The translations under genes and the position numbers were made by a program. The notes beneath the pieces were generated by a model that was not told the origin of the DNA, did no database searches, and saw only the letters and a list, made by a program, of their open reading frames with translations. Positions 41,382 through 52,500 of a DNA stretch of 64,000 bases are shown here, in pieces. This DNA comes from Streptomyces sp. NA02950 (lineage in GTDB: Bacteria; Actinomycetota; Actinomycetes; Streptomycetales; Streptomycetaceae), in assembly GCF_013364155.1 (NCBI RefSeq), contig NZ_CP054916.1, forward strand, positions 2,596,001 to 2,660,000, in the 5' to 3' direction. Every line of letters begins with the position of its first letter. Position 1 is the stretch's first letter.

Positions 41382-41765
41382 TCAGGCCGCCACGACGTCC
41401 ACGGCCTCCGTGGGCGCCTTGATCGTCACGCGCTCCTCCGGGACACCCGTCACGGAGGACACGGACACGGGGTTGAGCATCGGCCGCATCGGCGCGGGCA
41501 CCTTCTCGCCCGCCGCCGCCGACTCCGCCAGCTCCGCGAGCGACAGCTCGTCGCTCACCTCTCGCATCACCTGCGACATCCGCACGTCCAGAGCATCGCA
41601 AATCGCGGAGAGCAACTCGGACGAGGCTTCCTTCTGCCCGCGCTCGACCTCTGACAGATAGCCGAGCGACACCCGGGCGGAGGAGGAAACCTCGCGCAGA
41701 GTACGGCCCTGGCGCTGGCGCTGCCGGCGCAGCACGTCACCCAGCAGGCGACGGAGCAGAATCAT
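41382..41765 (-). CDS. clgR: Clp-gene regulator ClgR
   Basis: The 127-residue XRE-type regulator has a helix-turn-helix ([48 protein letters not shown], about residues 13-60) nearly identical to Streptomyces ClgR. ClgR activates clpP1-clpP2, clpC and lon. The C-terminus ends VDVVAA; the terminal Ala-Ala is the known degron by which Clp protease destroys ClgR in S. lividans, so the feedback loop appears intact. GGAGGGAG lies 6 nt before ATG 41765. It has its own promoter after cinA. Confidence 0.9.
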   Translation of the reverse strand: MILLRRLLGDVLRRQRQRQGRTLREVSSSARVSLGYLSEVERGQKEASSELLSAICDALDVRMSQVMREVSDELSLAELAESAAAGEKVPAPMRPMLNPVSVSSVTGVPEERVTIKAPTEAVDVVAA

Positions 41766-41874
41766 CGCTGGCTCCCTCCTCGGACCTCGGATCCGGATCC
41801 TTCACGCCCCACCGTACCGCCTTCGGCTGTGCCCGTGCGGGGAGCGATGTCGTGTTCACTCAGGGCTGCAAACA

Positions 41875-42441
41875 TCAAATCCCGCTGTGTTGTTCCGTAT
41901 CCTGTGCCCCCGCTGTCGCGATCAATTCGCTGAACAGCAGCTTGACCGCGGCGTCCACGGTCTGTAGGCGGATTCCCGAGCGGTCTCCCTCCAGCCGCAG
42001 CGCGGCCGCGGCCACCCGCTCCGAGGGCCCGGCCACCGCCACGTGGACCGTGCCCACGGGCTGACCGTCCTGCGGTGTGGGACCCGCCACACCGGTGGTG
42101 GCCACGCCCCAGTCGGCCCCCAGCACACGCGTCACGCCCCGGGCCATCTGCCGCGCGACCTCGGCGTCGACCGCCCCGCGCTCGGCCAGCAGGGCCGCGT
42201 CCACCCCCAGCAGCTCGTGCTTGAGCTCGGTGGCGTAGGCGGTCACCGAGCCGCGGAAGGAGCGGGACGCCCCGTCCACCGACGTCAGCTCCGCGGCCAC
42301 CAGACCGCCGGTGAGCGATTCGGCCACCGCCACGGTCTGCCCGCACCGCTCCAGCAGCGCCAGCGCCTCGGCCGCGGTGGAACGGCCGGAACCCGCCGCG
42401 CTCCTTCCCGCCGCACCGCTGCCCGCCGCCCCTGCGCTCAC
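41875..42441 (-). CDS. cinA: CinA-family nicotinamide-nucleotide amidohydrolase
   Basis: The 188-residue protein is the single-domain (C-terminal) CinA type: QTVAVAESLTGGLVAAELTSVDGASRSFRGSVTAYATELKHELLGV and DWGVATTGVAGPTPQDGQPVGTVHVAV are the two signature blocks. It deamidates NMN in pyridine nucleotide salvage. The first 22 residues are Ala/Gly/Ser-rich. The GTG start overlaps the pgsA stop (GTGA), so the rimO-pgsA-cinA genes are translationally coupled. Confidence 0.9.
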   Translation of the reverse strand: MSAGAAGSGAAGRSAAGSGRSTAAEALALLERCGQTVAVAESLTGGLVAAELTSVDGASRSFRGSVTAYATELKHELLGVDAALLAERGAVDAEVARQMARGVTRVLGADWGVATTGVAGPTPQDGQPVGTVHVAVAGPSERVAAAALRLEGDRSGIRLQTVDAAVKLLFSELIATAGAQDTEQHSGI

Positions 42442-43070
42442 GACGCGGGCTCCTGGGCCGCACGGCCCGCCCGGCGCAGCACGATCGCCTGCCGTACGTA
42501 GTCGAGGCCGGTGACGACGGTCAGCACCACGGCCACCGCCATCATCCAGAAGCGCAGGGTGGCCAGCGGCCCGGTCAGCGCCAGGATGTACATCCCGACC
42601 GCCGTGCCCTGCGCCAGGGTCTTCATCTTGCCGCCGCGGCTGGCCGGGATCACCCCGTGCCGGATCACCCAGAACCGCATCAGTGTGATCCCTATCTCAC
42701 GGAAGAGGATCACGCCCGTCACCCACCAGGGCAGATCGGACAGGGCGGACAGACAGATCAGCGCCGCGCCCATGATCGCCTTGTCCGCGATCGGATCGGC
42801 GATCTTGCCGAAGTCGGTGACGAGGTTGTACCGGCGGGCCAGATGGCCGTCGAAGAGGTCGGTGATCATGGCGATGGCGAAGGCCGCCCATGCGAACGAA
42901 CGCCAGGCCGGGTCGTAGCCGCCGTTGTGGAGCATCAACAACACGAACCCCGGTACGAGGACCAGTCGCATCATGGTGAGGATGTTGGCGATGTTCCACA
43001 GTCCGGCGGGCCGGACGGCCGCGGCCGGGCGGTGGTGGCCTCCCGCGGCGGAGGCCGGGACGCCGGTCAT
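42438..43070 (-). CDS. pgsA: CDP-diacylglycerol--glycerol-3-phosphate 3-phosphatidyltransferase
   Basis: The 210-residue membrane enzyme makes phosphatidylglycerol phosphate from CDP-diacylglycerol. The CDP-alcohol phosphotransferase motif is visible as [10 protein letters not shown] followed by [12 protein letters not shown]. Five to six hydrophobic segments surround it ([35 protein letters not shown], and others). AGGAGG seven nt before ATG 43070, which overlaps the rimO stop (ATGA), sets the start. Confidence 0.93.
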   Translation of the reverse strand: MTGVPASAAGGHHRPAAAVRPAGLWNIANILTMMRLVLVPGFVLLMLHNGGYDPAWRSFAWAAFAIAMITDLFDGHLARRYNLVTDFGKIADPIADKAIMGAALICLSALSDLPWWVTGVILFREIGITLMRFWVIRHGVIPASRGGKMKTLAQGTAVGMYILALTGPLATLRFWMMAVAVVLTVVTGLDYVRQAIVLRRAGRAAQEPAS

Positions 43071-44563
43071 CTGGCCGCCTCCTCGGTACACGCGCCGCCG
43101 CCGGGTCCGTCCAGCGGCCGCAGCGGCTCCGCGACGAGGTCCACTCCCTCCGTCGCGATCACCTTCGCTTCGACCATACGGCCCACCGCGGGCTTCGCAT
43201 CCGTGCTGAGCAGCGTCTGCCCGTCGGTCTCCGGCGCCTGATGCGCACCGCGGCCCAGCACCGCCCCGCTTTCGTCGATTTCCTCCACGAGCACCTCGAC
43301 GACCTCGCCGAGCCGCTCCTCGGCCCGCTGGGCGGTGAGCTCCTCGGCAAGCCGCGAGATGTGCTCCAGCCGCGCGGCGACCTCGTCCGGGTCGACCTTG
43401 TTCTCGTAACCAGCGGCCTCGGTGCCGTCCTCGTCCGAGTAGCCGAACACACCGATGGCGTCCAGCCGGGCCCCGCTGATGAAACGCTCCAGCTCGGCCA
43501 GATCCTCCTCGGTCTCACCGGGGAAGCCCACGATGAAGTTGGACCGGGCACCCGCCTGGGGCGCCTTGCCTCTGATCTCCTCCAGCAGGCCCAGGAAGCG
43601 GTCGGTGTCCCCGAAGCGCCGCATCGCGCGCAGCACACCCGGCGCCGAGTGCTGGAAGGACAGGTCGAAGTAGGGCGCGACCTTCTCGGTCGAGGTCAGC
43701 ACGTCGATCAGCCCGGGCCGCATCTCGGCGGGCTGGAGGTAGCTGACCCGGATCCGCTCGATGCCGTCGACGGCCGCCAGCTCGGGCAGCAGCGTCTCCA
43801 GCAGCCGGATGTCCCCGAGGTCCTTGCCGTAGGAGGTGTTGTTCTCGGAGACCAGCATGACCTCCTTGACGCCCTGCTCGGCCAGCCAGCGGGTCTCGCC
43901 CAGCACATCGGAGGGCCGCCGCGAGATGAAGGAGCCGCGGAAGGACGGGATGGCGCAGAACGAGCAGCGCCGGTCGCATCCGGAGGCCAGCTTCACCGAG
44001 GCGACCGGGCTGGAGTCCAGCCGACGGCGCAGCGGGGCGCGCGGCCCGGAGGCGGGCGCCACTCCGGCGGGCAGGTCCTCGGGCGGGGTGTCCTGGGCGT
44101 GGCCGGGCAGCGCCACGGAGGAGGCGTCCTGCCGCTCGGCCGGGCTGATCGGCAGCAGCTTGCGGCGGTCGCGCGGGGTGTGCGAGGCGTGGATGCCGCC
44201 GGAGAGGATGGTCTGGAGCCGGTCGGAGATATCGGAGTAGTCGTCGAAGCCGAGCACCCCGTCGGCCTCGGGCAGCGCCTCCGCGAGCTCCTTGCCGTAG
44301 CGCTCGGCCATGCAGCCGACGGCCACGACCGCCTGGGTACGGCCGTGGTCCTTCAGGTCCCGCGCCTCCAGCAGGGCGTCGACCGAGTCCTTCTTGGCGG
44401 CTTCGACGAAGCCACAGGTGTTGACGACGGCGACGTCCGCGTCGGCGGCCTCCTCGACGAGCTCCCAGCCGTCCGCCGCCAAGCGGCCTGCGAGCTCCTC
44501 CGAGTCCACCTCATTACGGGCGCAGCCAAGAGTGACAAGGGCAACGGTGCGGCGTTCGGGCAT
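43067..44563 (-). CDS. rimO: Ribosomal protein uS12 methylthiotransferase RimO
   Basis: The 498-residue radical SAM enzyme methylthiolates the aspartate of ribosomal protein S12. N-terminal cluster cysteines lie in [24 protein letters not shown] and [10 protein letters not shown]; the radical SAM motif is [21 protein letters not shown] domain closes the protein. An insertion of about 40 residues rich in Pro, Ala and Ser (about residues 140-180) separates the two halves. It is the first gene of the coupled rimO-pgsA-cinA unit. It is related to MiaB at 15.6 kb, but ARNEVDSE identifies RimO. Confidence 0.94.
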   Translation of the reverse strand: MPERRTVALVTLGCARNEVDSEELAGRLAADGWELVEEAADADVAVVNTCGFVEAAKKDSVDALLEARDLKDHGRTQAVVAVGCMAERYGKELAEALPEADGVLGFDDYSDISDRLQTILSGGIHASHTPRDRRKLLPISPAERQDASSVALPGHAQDTPPEDLPAGVAPASGPRAPLRRRLDSSPVASVKLASGCDRRCSFCAIPSFRGSFISRRPSDVLGETRWLAEQGVKEVMLVSENNTSYGKDLGDIRLLETLLPELAAVDGIERIRVSYLQPAEMRPGLIDVLTSTEKVAPYFDLSFQHSAPGVLRAMRRFGDTDRFLGLLEEIRGKAPQAGARSNFIVGFPGETEEDLAELERFISGARLDAIGVFGYSDEDGTEAAGYENKVDPDEVAARLEHISRLAEELTAQRAEERLGEVVEVLVEEIDESGAVLGRGAHQAPETDGQTLLSTDAKPAVGRMVEAKVIATEGVDLVAEPLRPLDGPGGGACTEEAAR

Positions 44564-44625
44564 GCGCTCAGACTACTTCGTCCCCCGCCCCGCCCCCGCT
44601 GCCAGGGCTCCCGATCACGGGCAGC

Positions 44626-45456
44626 TCAGCCCGCTTCGGGATCTCCCTTGGTGTAGCTCAGCCGCTGGACCGTCCCGCCGTCGCCCACGTTCTTCACTTC
44701 CTTGCCGTTCACGAACAGCTTGATCGCCCCGGCGTTCCCGAGCACCAGGTCGATGCGCTTGCTGTCGCTGAACGTCTTGGAGTCCCCCTCGCGCAGCACG
44801 CCCTCTTCCAGCAGCCGCCCGTTGTGGTCCTGCGCGGAGATCCAGCTCTGCCCGCTCTCGGCGGTGAGCTTGACCGTGACCTTGTCCGCCGGCACGCCCG
44901 CGATGGCGCTGTCGGACGGCTCCGGCCGGTCCGGGCGCTCGGGCTTGTGGCTGGGGCTGTGGCTGGGGGTGGTGTGGCTCGCCTTGGGCGAGGCGGAGTC
45001 CTCGGCGACCGTGGAGCCGTTGTCCTTGTCTCCACCACTGAAAAGCGTGAATCCGACGAATCCGACGACGGCCACGATGGCCGCGACCATCGCCGCCGTC
45101 CAGTTGGGGCGCCGGGGCTCGGGGCGGATCCGCTCGGCCTCGAACAGCGGGGCCGGGGCGGTCGGCACGGGCCGTCCCCCGTGATCGGCGTCGAATTGTG
45201 CGATCAGACCATCGGGGTCGAGCCCGACAGCGCGCGCGAGCACGCGGATATGCCCCCGGGCATACACATCGCCGCCGCAGCGCGAGAAGTCGTCCTGCTC
45301 GATCCCCTGCACTATGGGGACCCGGACCCGGGTGGAGGTGCTGACCTCGTCGATGGTCAGCCCGGCGGCGATACGGGCTTGCCGGAGGGCGCTGCCGACG
45401 GAAGGGCGGTCGTCTTGGGGGGAGTTGCCGTCTTCGGGAAAGTTGCCGATGGACAC
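44626..45456 (-). CDS. RodZ-like helix-turn-helix membrane protein
   Basis: The 276-residue protein has an N-terminal HTH (VGSALRQARIAAGLTIDEVSTSTRVRVPIVQGIEQDDF, about residues 22-57), a single TM (AAMVAAIVAVVGFVGFTLFSGG, about 140-160), a Ser/Pro/Lys-rich linker and a C-terminal DUF4115-type beta domain (VKLTAESGQSWISAQDHNGRLLEEGVLREGDSKTF). This is the RodZ layout, which links MreB to the envelope in rods. Its role in Streptomyces is less clear. GTG 45456 has AAAGG nearby; the longer frame to 45573 is rejected. It lies between ftsK and rimO. Confidence 0.85.
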   Translation of the reverse strand: MSIGNFPEDGNSPQDDRPSVGSALRQARIAAGLTIDEVSTSTRVRVPIVQGIEQDDFSRCGGDVYARGHIRVLARAVGLDPDGLIAQFDADHGGRPVPTAPAPLFEAERIRPEPRRPNWTAAMVAAIVAVVGFVGFTLFSGGDKDNGSTVAEDSASPKASHTTPSHSPSHKPERPDRPEPSDSAIAGVPADKVTVKLTAESGQSWISAQDHNGRLLEEGVLREGDSKTFSDSKRIDLVLGNAGAIKLFVNGKEVKNVGDGGTVQRLSYTKGDPEAG

Positions 45457-45646
45457 GGGGGCGCCTTTCGAGCGTGTAGCCACCTGCTGGAGGTTCAGTC
45501 TAGGGGTGGTACGAAAGGGTCGGGCAAGCGGGAGGACGGAGTTTGTCCGCCATCGGGATTGCCCCGCAACCATGATGGTGCGACCTCACTCCGCCACCTC
45601 CCTCAACTTGACGTCTCGGCAGGGGAAACGGTTGCCCGCCCAACCC

Positions 45647-48457
45647 TTACGAGTGAGCTTTTCCGCGGATCACGTCCAGCACTCCATCCAATTCGTCCGG
45701 CTTGACGAGTACATCGCGCGCCTTGGAGCCCTCGCTGGGCCCGACGACCCCCCGGGACTCCATGAGATCCATCAGCCGCCCGGCCTTGGCGAAACCCACC
45801 CGCAGCTTGCGCTGAAGCATCGACGTCGACCCGAACTGAGTGGAAACCACCAGCTCAGCGGCCTGACACAGAAGATCGAGATCGTCGCCGATCTCCTCGT
45901 CGATCTCCTTCTTCTTCGCCGTTCCGACCGTCACGTCCTCGCGGAAGACCGGTGCCATCTGCTCCTTGCAGTGCGCGACGACGGCCTCCACCTCGCTCTC
46001 GGTGACATAGGCACCCTGCATCCGGACCGGCTTGTTCGCGCCCATCGGCAGAAACAGCCCGTCGCCCTTGCCGATCAGCTTCTCCGCGCCGGGCTGGTCC
46101 AGGATGACCCGGCTGTCGGCCAGCGAGGAGGTGGCGAAGGCGAGCCGCGAGGGCACATTGGCCTTGATCAGACCGGTCACGACGTCCACCGAGGGCCGCT
46201 GGGTGGCCAGCACCAGATGGATCCCGGCCGCGCGCGCGAGCTGGGTGATCCGCACGATCGAGTCCTCGACGTCACGCGGTGCGACCATCATCAGATCCGC
46301 CAGCTCGTCGACGATCACCAGCAGATACGGATACGGCTTGAGCTCCCGCTCGCTCCCCTCGGGCTGTTTGACCTTGCCCGAGCGGACCGCCGCGTTGAAG
46401 TCGTCGATGTGGCGGAAACCGTAGGCGGCGAGATCGTCGTAGCGCAGGTCCATCTCGCGGACGACCCACTGGAGGGCCTCGGCGGCGCGCTTGGGGTTGG
46501 TGATGATCGGCGTGATCAGATGCGGAATGCCCTCGTACGCGGTCAGCTCCACCCGTTTGGGGTCGACCAGCACCATCCGCACATCGTCCGGAGTGGCCCG
46601 AACCATGATCGAGGTGATGAGGCAGTTGATGCAGGACGACTTGCCGGATCCGGTGGCGCCCGCCACCAGCACATGCGGCATGGTCGCGAGATTGGCCGCC
46701 ACATAACCGCCCTCGACGTCCTTGCCGAGGCCGACCAGCATCGGGTGATCGTCCCCGACGGAGTCCGCCGAGCGCAGCACGTCGCCGAGGTTGACCATCT
46801 CGCGGTCGCTGTTGGGGATTTCGATACCGACCGCGGACTTGCCCGGGATCGGGCTGATGATCCGCACATCGGGGCTGGCCACCGCGTACGCGATGTTCTT
46901 GGTCAGCGCCGTGATCCGCTCGACCTTCACCGCCGGGCCGAGCTCCACCTCGTAGCGGGTGACCGTCGGGCCGCGGGTGAAGCCGGTGACCGCGGCGTCG
47001 ACCTTGAACTCCGAGAACACCTTGGTGAGCGAGTCGACCACGGCGTCGTTGGCGGCGCTGCGCGTCTTGCCGGGCCCGCCGCGCTCCAGCAGGTCGAGCG
47101 AGGGTAGCGAGTAGGTGATGTCGCCGGAGAGCTGGAGCTGCTCGGCGCGCGGCGGCAGCGGCTCGTCCGCTTCGGCGGTGGGCCGGGTGAGGTCGGGGAC
47201 GCGGGAGCTGTCCGACTGGTCGCCCCGGTCCCGGCGGCCCTTCGCCCCGGCCGGCTTCCCCTGGTCCGCACCGGCGTCACGCGTCTGCGGCACCGGGCCG
47301 CTGCCGTCACCGGTGTCGCGCTCCCCGGAGATCCCGTTGCTCAGCCCGGCGACGAGCGGCGAGGGCTGGACACCGTGCAGGACGGCCCCGTCCAGCGCGG
47401 CGGCGGCCGCGGCCGCCACGTCCACCGCGTCCATCGGACGGTCCTGCGGCGGCTCCACGGACGAGGTGCGGCGCGATCGGCGGCGCCCCCGCAGCGCCTC
47501 CTCCTCGGCCCGCTCATGGTCGTCGGGAACGTCGGCGGCGCCACGGGCCGGAGCGGACCTGCGCGGGCGTCTGGCGGGCGTCTCACGCCATTCCTCGGCG
47601 TACTCCGCGTCCGTCCCCGTGTCCGCGAACGCGTCCTCGTCCCGGACCAGGCCGAGCCGGACGCCGAGCGCCCGCAGCCGTTGCGGAATCGCCGCGACCG
47701 GCGTCGCGGTGACGACCAGCAGCCCGAAGACGGTGAGCAGCACCAGCAGCGGTACGGCCAGCACCTCGCCCATCGCGTAGATCAGCGGCCGGGAGACGCC
47801 CCAGCCGATCAGGCCGCCCGCGTCCTGTATCGCCTCGGTCCCCTGACCGCGCCCCGGGGCCCCGCAGGCGATGTGGACCTGGCCCAGCACCCCGATCACC
47901 AGCGCGGACAGACCGATCACGATCCGTCCGTTGGCCTCCGGCTTCTCGGGGTGGAGGATCAGCCGGGCGGCGATGGTGGCCAGCAGTATCGGCACCACCA
48001 GATCGAGCCGCCCGAAGGCGCCGGTGACCAGCATCTCGACCAGGTCGCCGACCGGCCCGTCCAGACTCGACCAGGTCCCCGCGGCGACGATCAGCGCCAG
48101 GGCGAGCAGCAACAGCGCACTGCCGTCCTTGCGGTGCGCCGGGTCGAGCCCCCTCGCGCCGCGCCCTATGCCGCGGAACATCGCGCCGACGCCGCGCGCC
48201 AGGCCCATCCACACCGCGCGTGCGGCGCGGTACACACCACTGGTGGGGCTGGGCGCCGGTGGCGGTGCGGCCTTCGCCGCCGCCTTCTTCTTCGCTGCCG
48301 CCTTCTTCGCGGGCGCCGCCGACTTCTTGGCGGGCGCCTTCTTGGCCGCCGCCTTCTTCGCGGGCGACTTCTTCACCGCGCCTCCGGACTGCCCGGCGCG
48401 CTTCTTCGAGGTGCCCGCCGTGCTCTGGGAACCCTTGCCGGACGTACGAGAGGCCAT
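45647..48457 (-). CDS. ftsK: DNA translocase FtsK/SpoIIIE
   Basis: The 936-residue translocase has an N-terminal Lys/Ala/Pro-rich region (repeats of KKAAAKK type, about residues 15-62) before four TM segments (about 120-250). A variable linker follows, then the RecA-like motor with Walker A AGATGSGKSSCIN and Walker B MVLVDPKRVEL. The C-terminal gamma winged helix is STQFGSTSMLQRKLRVGFAKAGRLMDLMESRGVVGPSEGSKARDVLV. It clears DNA from closing sporulation septa. The basic N-terminal tail resembles histone H1-like segments and is longer than in most FtsKs. Confidence 0.95.
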   Translation of the reverse strand: MASRTSGKGSQSTAGTSKKRAGQSGGAVKKSPAKKAAAKKAPAKKSAAPAKKAAAKKKAAAKAAPPPAPSPTSGVYRAARAVWMGLARGVGAMFRGIGRGARGLDPAHRKDGSALLLLALALIVAAGTWSSLDGPVGDLVEMLVTGAFGRLDLVVPILLATIAARLILHPEKPEANGRIVIGLSALVIGVLGQVHIACGAPGRGQGTEAIQDAGGLIGWGVSRPLIYAMGEVLAVPLLVLLTVFGLLVVTATPVAAIPQRLRALGVRLGLVRDEDAFADTGTDAEYAEEWRETPARRPRRSAPARGAADVPDDHERAEEEALRGRRRSRRTSSVEPPQDRPMDAVDVAAAAAAALDGAVLHGVQPSPLVAGLSNGISGERDTGDGSGPVPQTRDAGADQGKPAGAKGRRDRGDQSDSSRVPDLTRPTAEADEPLPPRAEQLQLSGDITYSLPSLDLLERGGPGKTRSAANDAVVDSLTKVFSEFKVDAAVTGFTRGPTVTRYEVELGPAVKVERITALTKNIAYAVASPDVRIISPIPGKSAVGIEIPNSDREMVNLGDVLRSADSVGDDHPMLVGLGKDVEGGYVAANLATMPHVLVAGATGSGKSSCINCLITSIMVRATPDDVRMVLVDPKRVELTAYEGIPHLITPIITNPKRAAEALQWVVREMDLRYDDLAAYGFRHIDDFNAAVRSGKVKQPEGSERELKPYPYLLVIVDELADLMMVAPRDVEDSIVRITQLARAAGIHLVLATQRPSVDVVTGLIKANVPSRLAFATSSLADSRVILDQPGAEKLIGKGDGLFLPMGANKPVRMQGAYVTESEVEAVVAHCKEQMAPVFREDVTVGTAKKKEIDEEIGDDLDLLCQAAELVVSTQFGSTSMLQRKLRVGFAKAGRLMDLMESRGVVGPSEGSKARDVLVKPDELDGVLDVIRGKAHS

Positions 48458-48640
48458 GGGGGCGAGGTTACCCGCGTCCGCCGTACGGAGCACGCATGGT
48501 GGACGCATCAGGCGCCCCTGACGTCACGCGGATGCCGGATACCGGCCGTGCGGTGAGGGGACGGTGACAGGGGGTCAAAGTGCGGGTGAGGGGTGGGGGA
48601 TGACCGCGGGCGGACGGCCGGTGCGCCCAGGAGTGCGCGG

Positions 48641-49321
48641 TCAGTTCTGCGAGGGCACCTGGCTGGCGCCGCTGCCCGCACCCGGCTCCAGGGCGTCCAG
48701 CGCCCGCCGCAGACCGGTCAGCTTGCGCTCGAGATGGGCCGCGGTGGCCACCGCGGCCGCGTCGGCCGACTCGTCCAGCTGCTTGGACAGCGCTTCGGCC
48801 TGCTCCTCGACGGCGGCGAGCCGCGCGGAGAGCTCGGCGAGCAGCCCCGCCGACTCCTTGGCCTCTTCACCGGCGGCGGGCTGGCCGCCCTCCAACTGGA
48901 GCCGCAGCAGCGACGCCTGCTCCCGCAGCTGGCAGTTCTTCATGTACAGATCGACGAAGACCGAGACCTTCGCCCTGAGCACCCACGGGTCGAACGGCTT
49001 GGAGATGTAGTCGACCGCGCCCGCCGCATAGCCCCGGAAGGTGTGATGCGGACCGTGGTTGATCGCCGTGAGGAAGATGATCGGGATGTCACGGGTCCGC
49101 TCACGGCGCTTGATGTGCGCGGCGGTCTCGAAACCGTCCATGCCCGGCATCTGGACATCCAGCAGGATGACCGCGAAGTCGTCCGTCAACAGCGCCTTGA
49201 GCGCTTCCTCCCCTGACGATGCCCGTACCAGGGTCTGATCGAGCGCGGAGAGAATGGCCTCCAGCGCCAGCAGATTCTCCGGCCGGTCATCGACCAGGAG
49301 GATCTTGGCCTTCTGCACCAT
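48641..49321 (-). CDS. osaB: Response regulator OsaB (receiver plus coiled coil)
   Basis: The 226-residue protein has a receiver domain at residues 5-125 (ILLVDDRPENLLALEA, phospho-acceptor in VILLDVQMPGMDG, conserved K in DYISKPFD). A C-terminal coiled coil (LREQASLLRLQLEGG and LSARLAAVEEQAEALSKQLDE) stands in place of a DNA-binding domain. This is the layout of S. coelicolor OsaB, needed for growth at high osmolarity. AGGAGG eight nt before ATG 49321 sets the start. It lies downstream of osaA on the same strand but has its own 274-bp leader. Confidence 0.9.
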   Translation of the reverse strand: MVQKAKILLVDDRPENLLALEAILSALDQTLVRASSGEEALKALLTDDFAVILLDVQMPGMDGFETAAHIKRRERTRDIPIIFLTAINHGPHHTFRGYAAGAVDYISKPFDPWVLRAKVSVFVDLYMKNCQLREQASLLRLQLEGGQPAAGEEAKESAGLLAELSARLAAVEEQAEALSKQLDESADAAAVATAAHLERKLTGLRRALDALEPGAGSGASQVPSQN

Positions 49322-49595
49322 GCCCCGTCCTCCTCGTCCCGGCTTGGGGTCTCCCCAGCTCGAAGAGCCGAGAGAAGCACCGGGCGCCGCCCCAGGGGAC
49401 GACTCCCTTCCGCCGCCCGTCCTTGTGCCGGTCATGGTAGCCGCACCCCGCTGTTCGCCACACCCTGTCACCGCGATGTCACTGTGCACGTAGCAGAAAC
49501 GCGGCGGGAGACCAGAAGGTTCCCCGGATACCGCGTTCCCACACGTGTTCGGCGACAGTCAGTCAACACCACAGACGTGCCCGGCGTCCCCCAGG

Positions 49596-52500
49596 TCACT
49601 GCTCTGACATCCACTGCTCCATCACCGCAAGAAGATGATCGGTGTCGACGGGCTTGGTGACATAGTCCGACGCGCCAGCCTCAATACTCTTTTCACGATC
49701 TCCCTTCATCGCCTTCGCGGTGAGGGCGATGATCGGCAGTCCGGCGAACTGCGGCATCCTGCGGATCGCCGCCGTCGTGGCATAGCCGTCCATCTCCGGC
49801 ATCATGATGTCCATCAGGACGAGCACGACATCGTCGTGCTGCTCGAGGACCTCGATGCCCTCCCGGCCGTTCTCCGCGTAGAGCACCTGGAGTCCGTGCT
49901 GCTCCAGCACGCTGGTGAGCGCGAACACATTGCGGATGTCGTCGTCGACGATCAGCACCTTCTCGCCGTGGAAGCCGCCCGCCGGCTCCGCTACGACCAG
50001 GTCCTGGCCGCCCAGCAGCCACGGCTCCGGGGCCTGTTCCCGGGACTGCCGCCCCCGGCGGCCCGGCCCGCGGTCCGCGGGCTGCGCCTGCTGCGGCTCG
50101 GCCGACGGCCGCTGGGGCTCCTCCTCGGTCCGCTGGCGCCGCCGGAACAGCCCGGACGCCCGCTGACCGCCGTTGGCGGAGGCGTCCGGTACGGGCTGCC
50201 GCTCCACCGCCGTCGCGTCCTCGGCAGGCTCCCCGGCGGTGCCGCTCTCGAGCGCGGCCGGGGTCCGCGGCCCGGAGGCCGAGTTGCCCGGAATCGCGAT
50301 ACCGGACGCCGACGCACCCGGAGCGAGCTGCGGATAGCCCTGGGGCGGCAGCTCACCGGGGTGCAGCGGCAGATAGAGCGTGAAGGTCGAACCGCGGCCC
50401 GGCTCACTGGCCGCGTGGATCTCCCCGCCCAGCAGCCGGGCGATCTCCCGGCTGATGGACAGCCCCAGACCGGTGCCGCCGTACTTCCGGCTGGTGGTCC
50501 CGTCGGCCTGCTTGAACGCCTCGAAGATCACCCGCATCTTGCTCGCCGCGATGCCGATCCCGGTGTCGGTCACCGAGAACGCGATCATGTCGGCGTCCGG
50601 TTCGCGCAGCGCGCCCGCCTCCAGGAGCTGTTCCCGGATGGCGTTGGGCACATCGCCGCCCGCCGGCCGGATGACCAGCTCCACGGCGCCGGTGTCGGTG
50701 AACTTCACCGCGTTGGACAGCAGATTGCGCAGCACCTGCAACAGCCGCTGCTCGTCGGTGTGCAGCGTGGCCGGCAGCTCGGGCGAGACCCGCACCGAGA
50801 AGTCCAGCCCCTTCTCGGCGGTCAGCGGCCGGAAGGTGGCTTCCACGTAGTCGACGAGCTGGACCAGGGCGATCCGGGTCGGGCTGACGTCCATCTTGCC
50901 CGCCTCGACCTTCGACAGGTCCAGGATGTCGTTGATCAGCTGCAACAGGTCCGAACCCGCACCGTGGATGGTCTCGGCGAACTCCACCTGCTTCGGCGAG
51001 AGATTGCCGTCGGCGTTGTCGGCGAGCAGCTTGGCCAGGATCAGCAGCGAGTTGAGCGGGGTGCGCAGCTCGTGCGACATGTTGGCGAGGAACTCGCTCT
51101 TGTAGCGCATCGAGACCGCGAGCTGCTCGGCGCGCTCCTCGAGCACCTGCCGCGCCTCCTCGATCTCGGTGTTCTTCACCTCGATGTCGCGGTTCTGCCG
51201 GGCCAGCCGGTCCGACTTCTCCTCCAGCTCCGCGTTGGACGCCTGGAGCGCCTTCTGCCGGTTCTCCAGCTCGGCCGACCGCTCCCGCAGCTGCTCGGTC
51301 AGCTCCTGCGACTGCTTCAGCAGCACCTCGGTCTTGGTGTTGACGCTGATGGTGTTGACGCTGGTGCCGATCATCTCGGCGATCTGGTTGAGGAAGTCCT
51401 TCTGGATCTGGGCGAACGGCTGGAACGACGCCAGCTCGACCACACCGAGCAGCTGGCCCTCGAAGAGCACCGGCAGCACGATCACATGGGCCGGGGCCGC
51501 CTCGCCCAGACCCGAAGCGATCTTGAGGTAGCCCGGGGGCACGTTCTCCACCAGGATCGGCCGCTTCTCCTCGGCGACGGTCCCGATGAGGGTCTCGCCC
51601 GGCCGGAAGGACGTGGGCATCGACCCGTGGGAGTAGCCGTAACTGCCGATCAGCCGCAGCTCGTAACCCTCGTCGGAGGTACTGTCGGCGACCACCTCGG
51701 TGCCGTCGCCGGCCGGCACCGCCAGGAAGAACGCGCCGTGCTGGGCGGAGACCACCGGGGTCAGCTCGCTCATGATCAGCCGGGCGACGTCCTTCAGATC
51801 ACGCCGTCCCTGCATCAGACCGGAGATCCGGGCCAGGTTGCCCTTCAGCCAGTCCTGCTCCTTGTTGGCGAGGGTGGTCTCGCGCAGGTTGGCGATCATG
51901 GTGTTGATGTGGTCCTGGAGGACCTGGATCTCGCCCGAGGCATCCACGTCGATCTTGAGATTGAGATCGCCGCGGGTCACCGCGGTGGCGACCTCGGCGA
52001 TGGCGCGCACCTGACGGGTCAGGTTGCCGGCCATCTCGTTCACCGACTCGGTCAAATCCTTCCAGGTACCGGCCACGTCCCGGACCCGCGCCTGACCGCC
52101 GAGCTGGCCCTCGGTGCCCACCTCACGGGCCACCCGGGTCACCTGGTCGGCGAACGAGGACAGCTGGTCGACCATCGTGTTGATGGTCGTCTTCAGCTCG
52201 AGGATCTCGCCCCGCGCCTCGATGTCGATCTTCTTGGTCAGATCGCCCTGGGCGATCGCCGTGGTGACCATGGCGATGTTGCGCACCTGGCCGGTCAGGT
52301 TGGACGCCATCGAGTTCACGGACTCGGTGAGGTCCTTCCACGTCCCGGACACGCCGGGCACCCGCGCCTGGCCGCCCAGGATGCCGTCCGTGCCCACCTC
52401 GCGCGCCACCCGGGTGACCTCGTCGGCGAACGACGACAGCGTGGTCACCATGGTGTTGACTGTGTCGGCCAGCGCCGCGACCTCGCCGCGCGCCTCGACC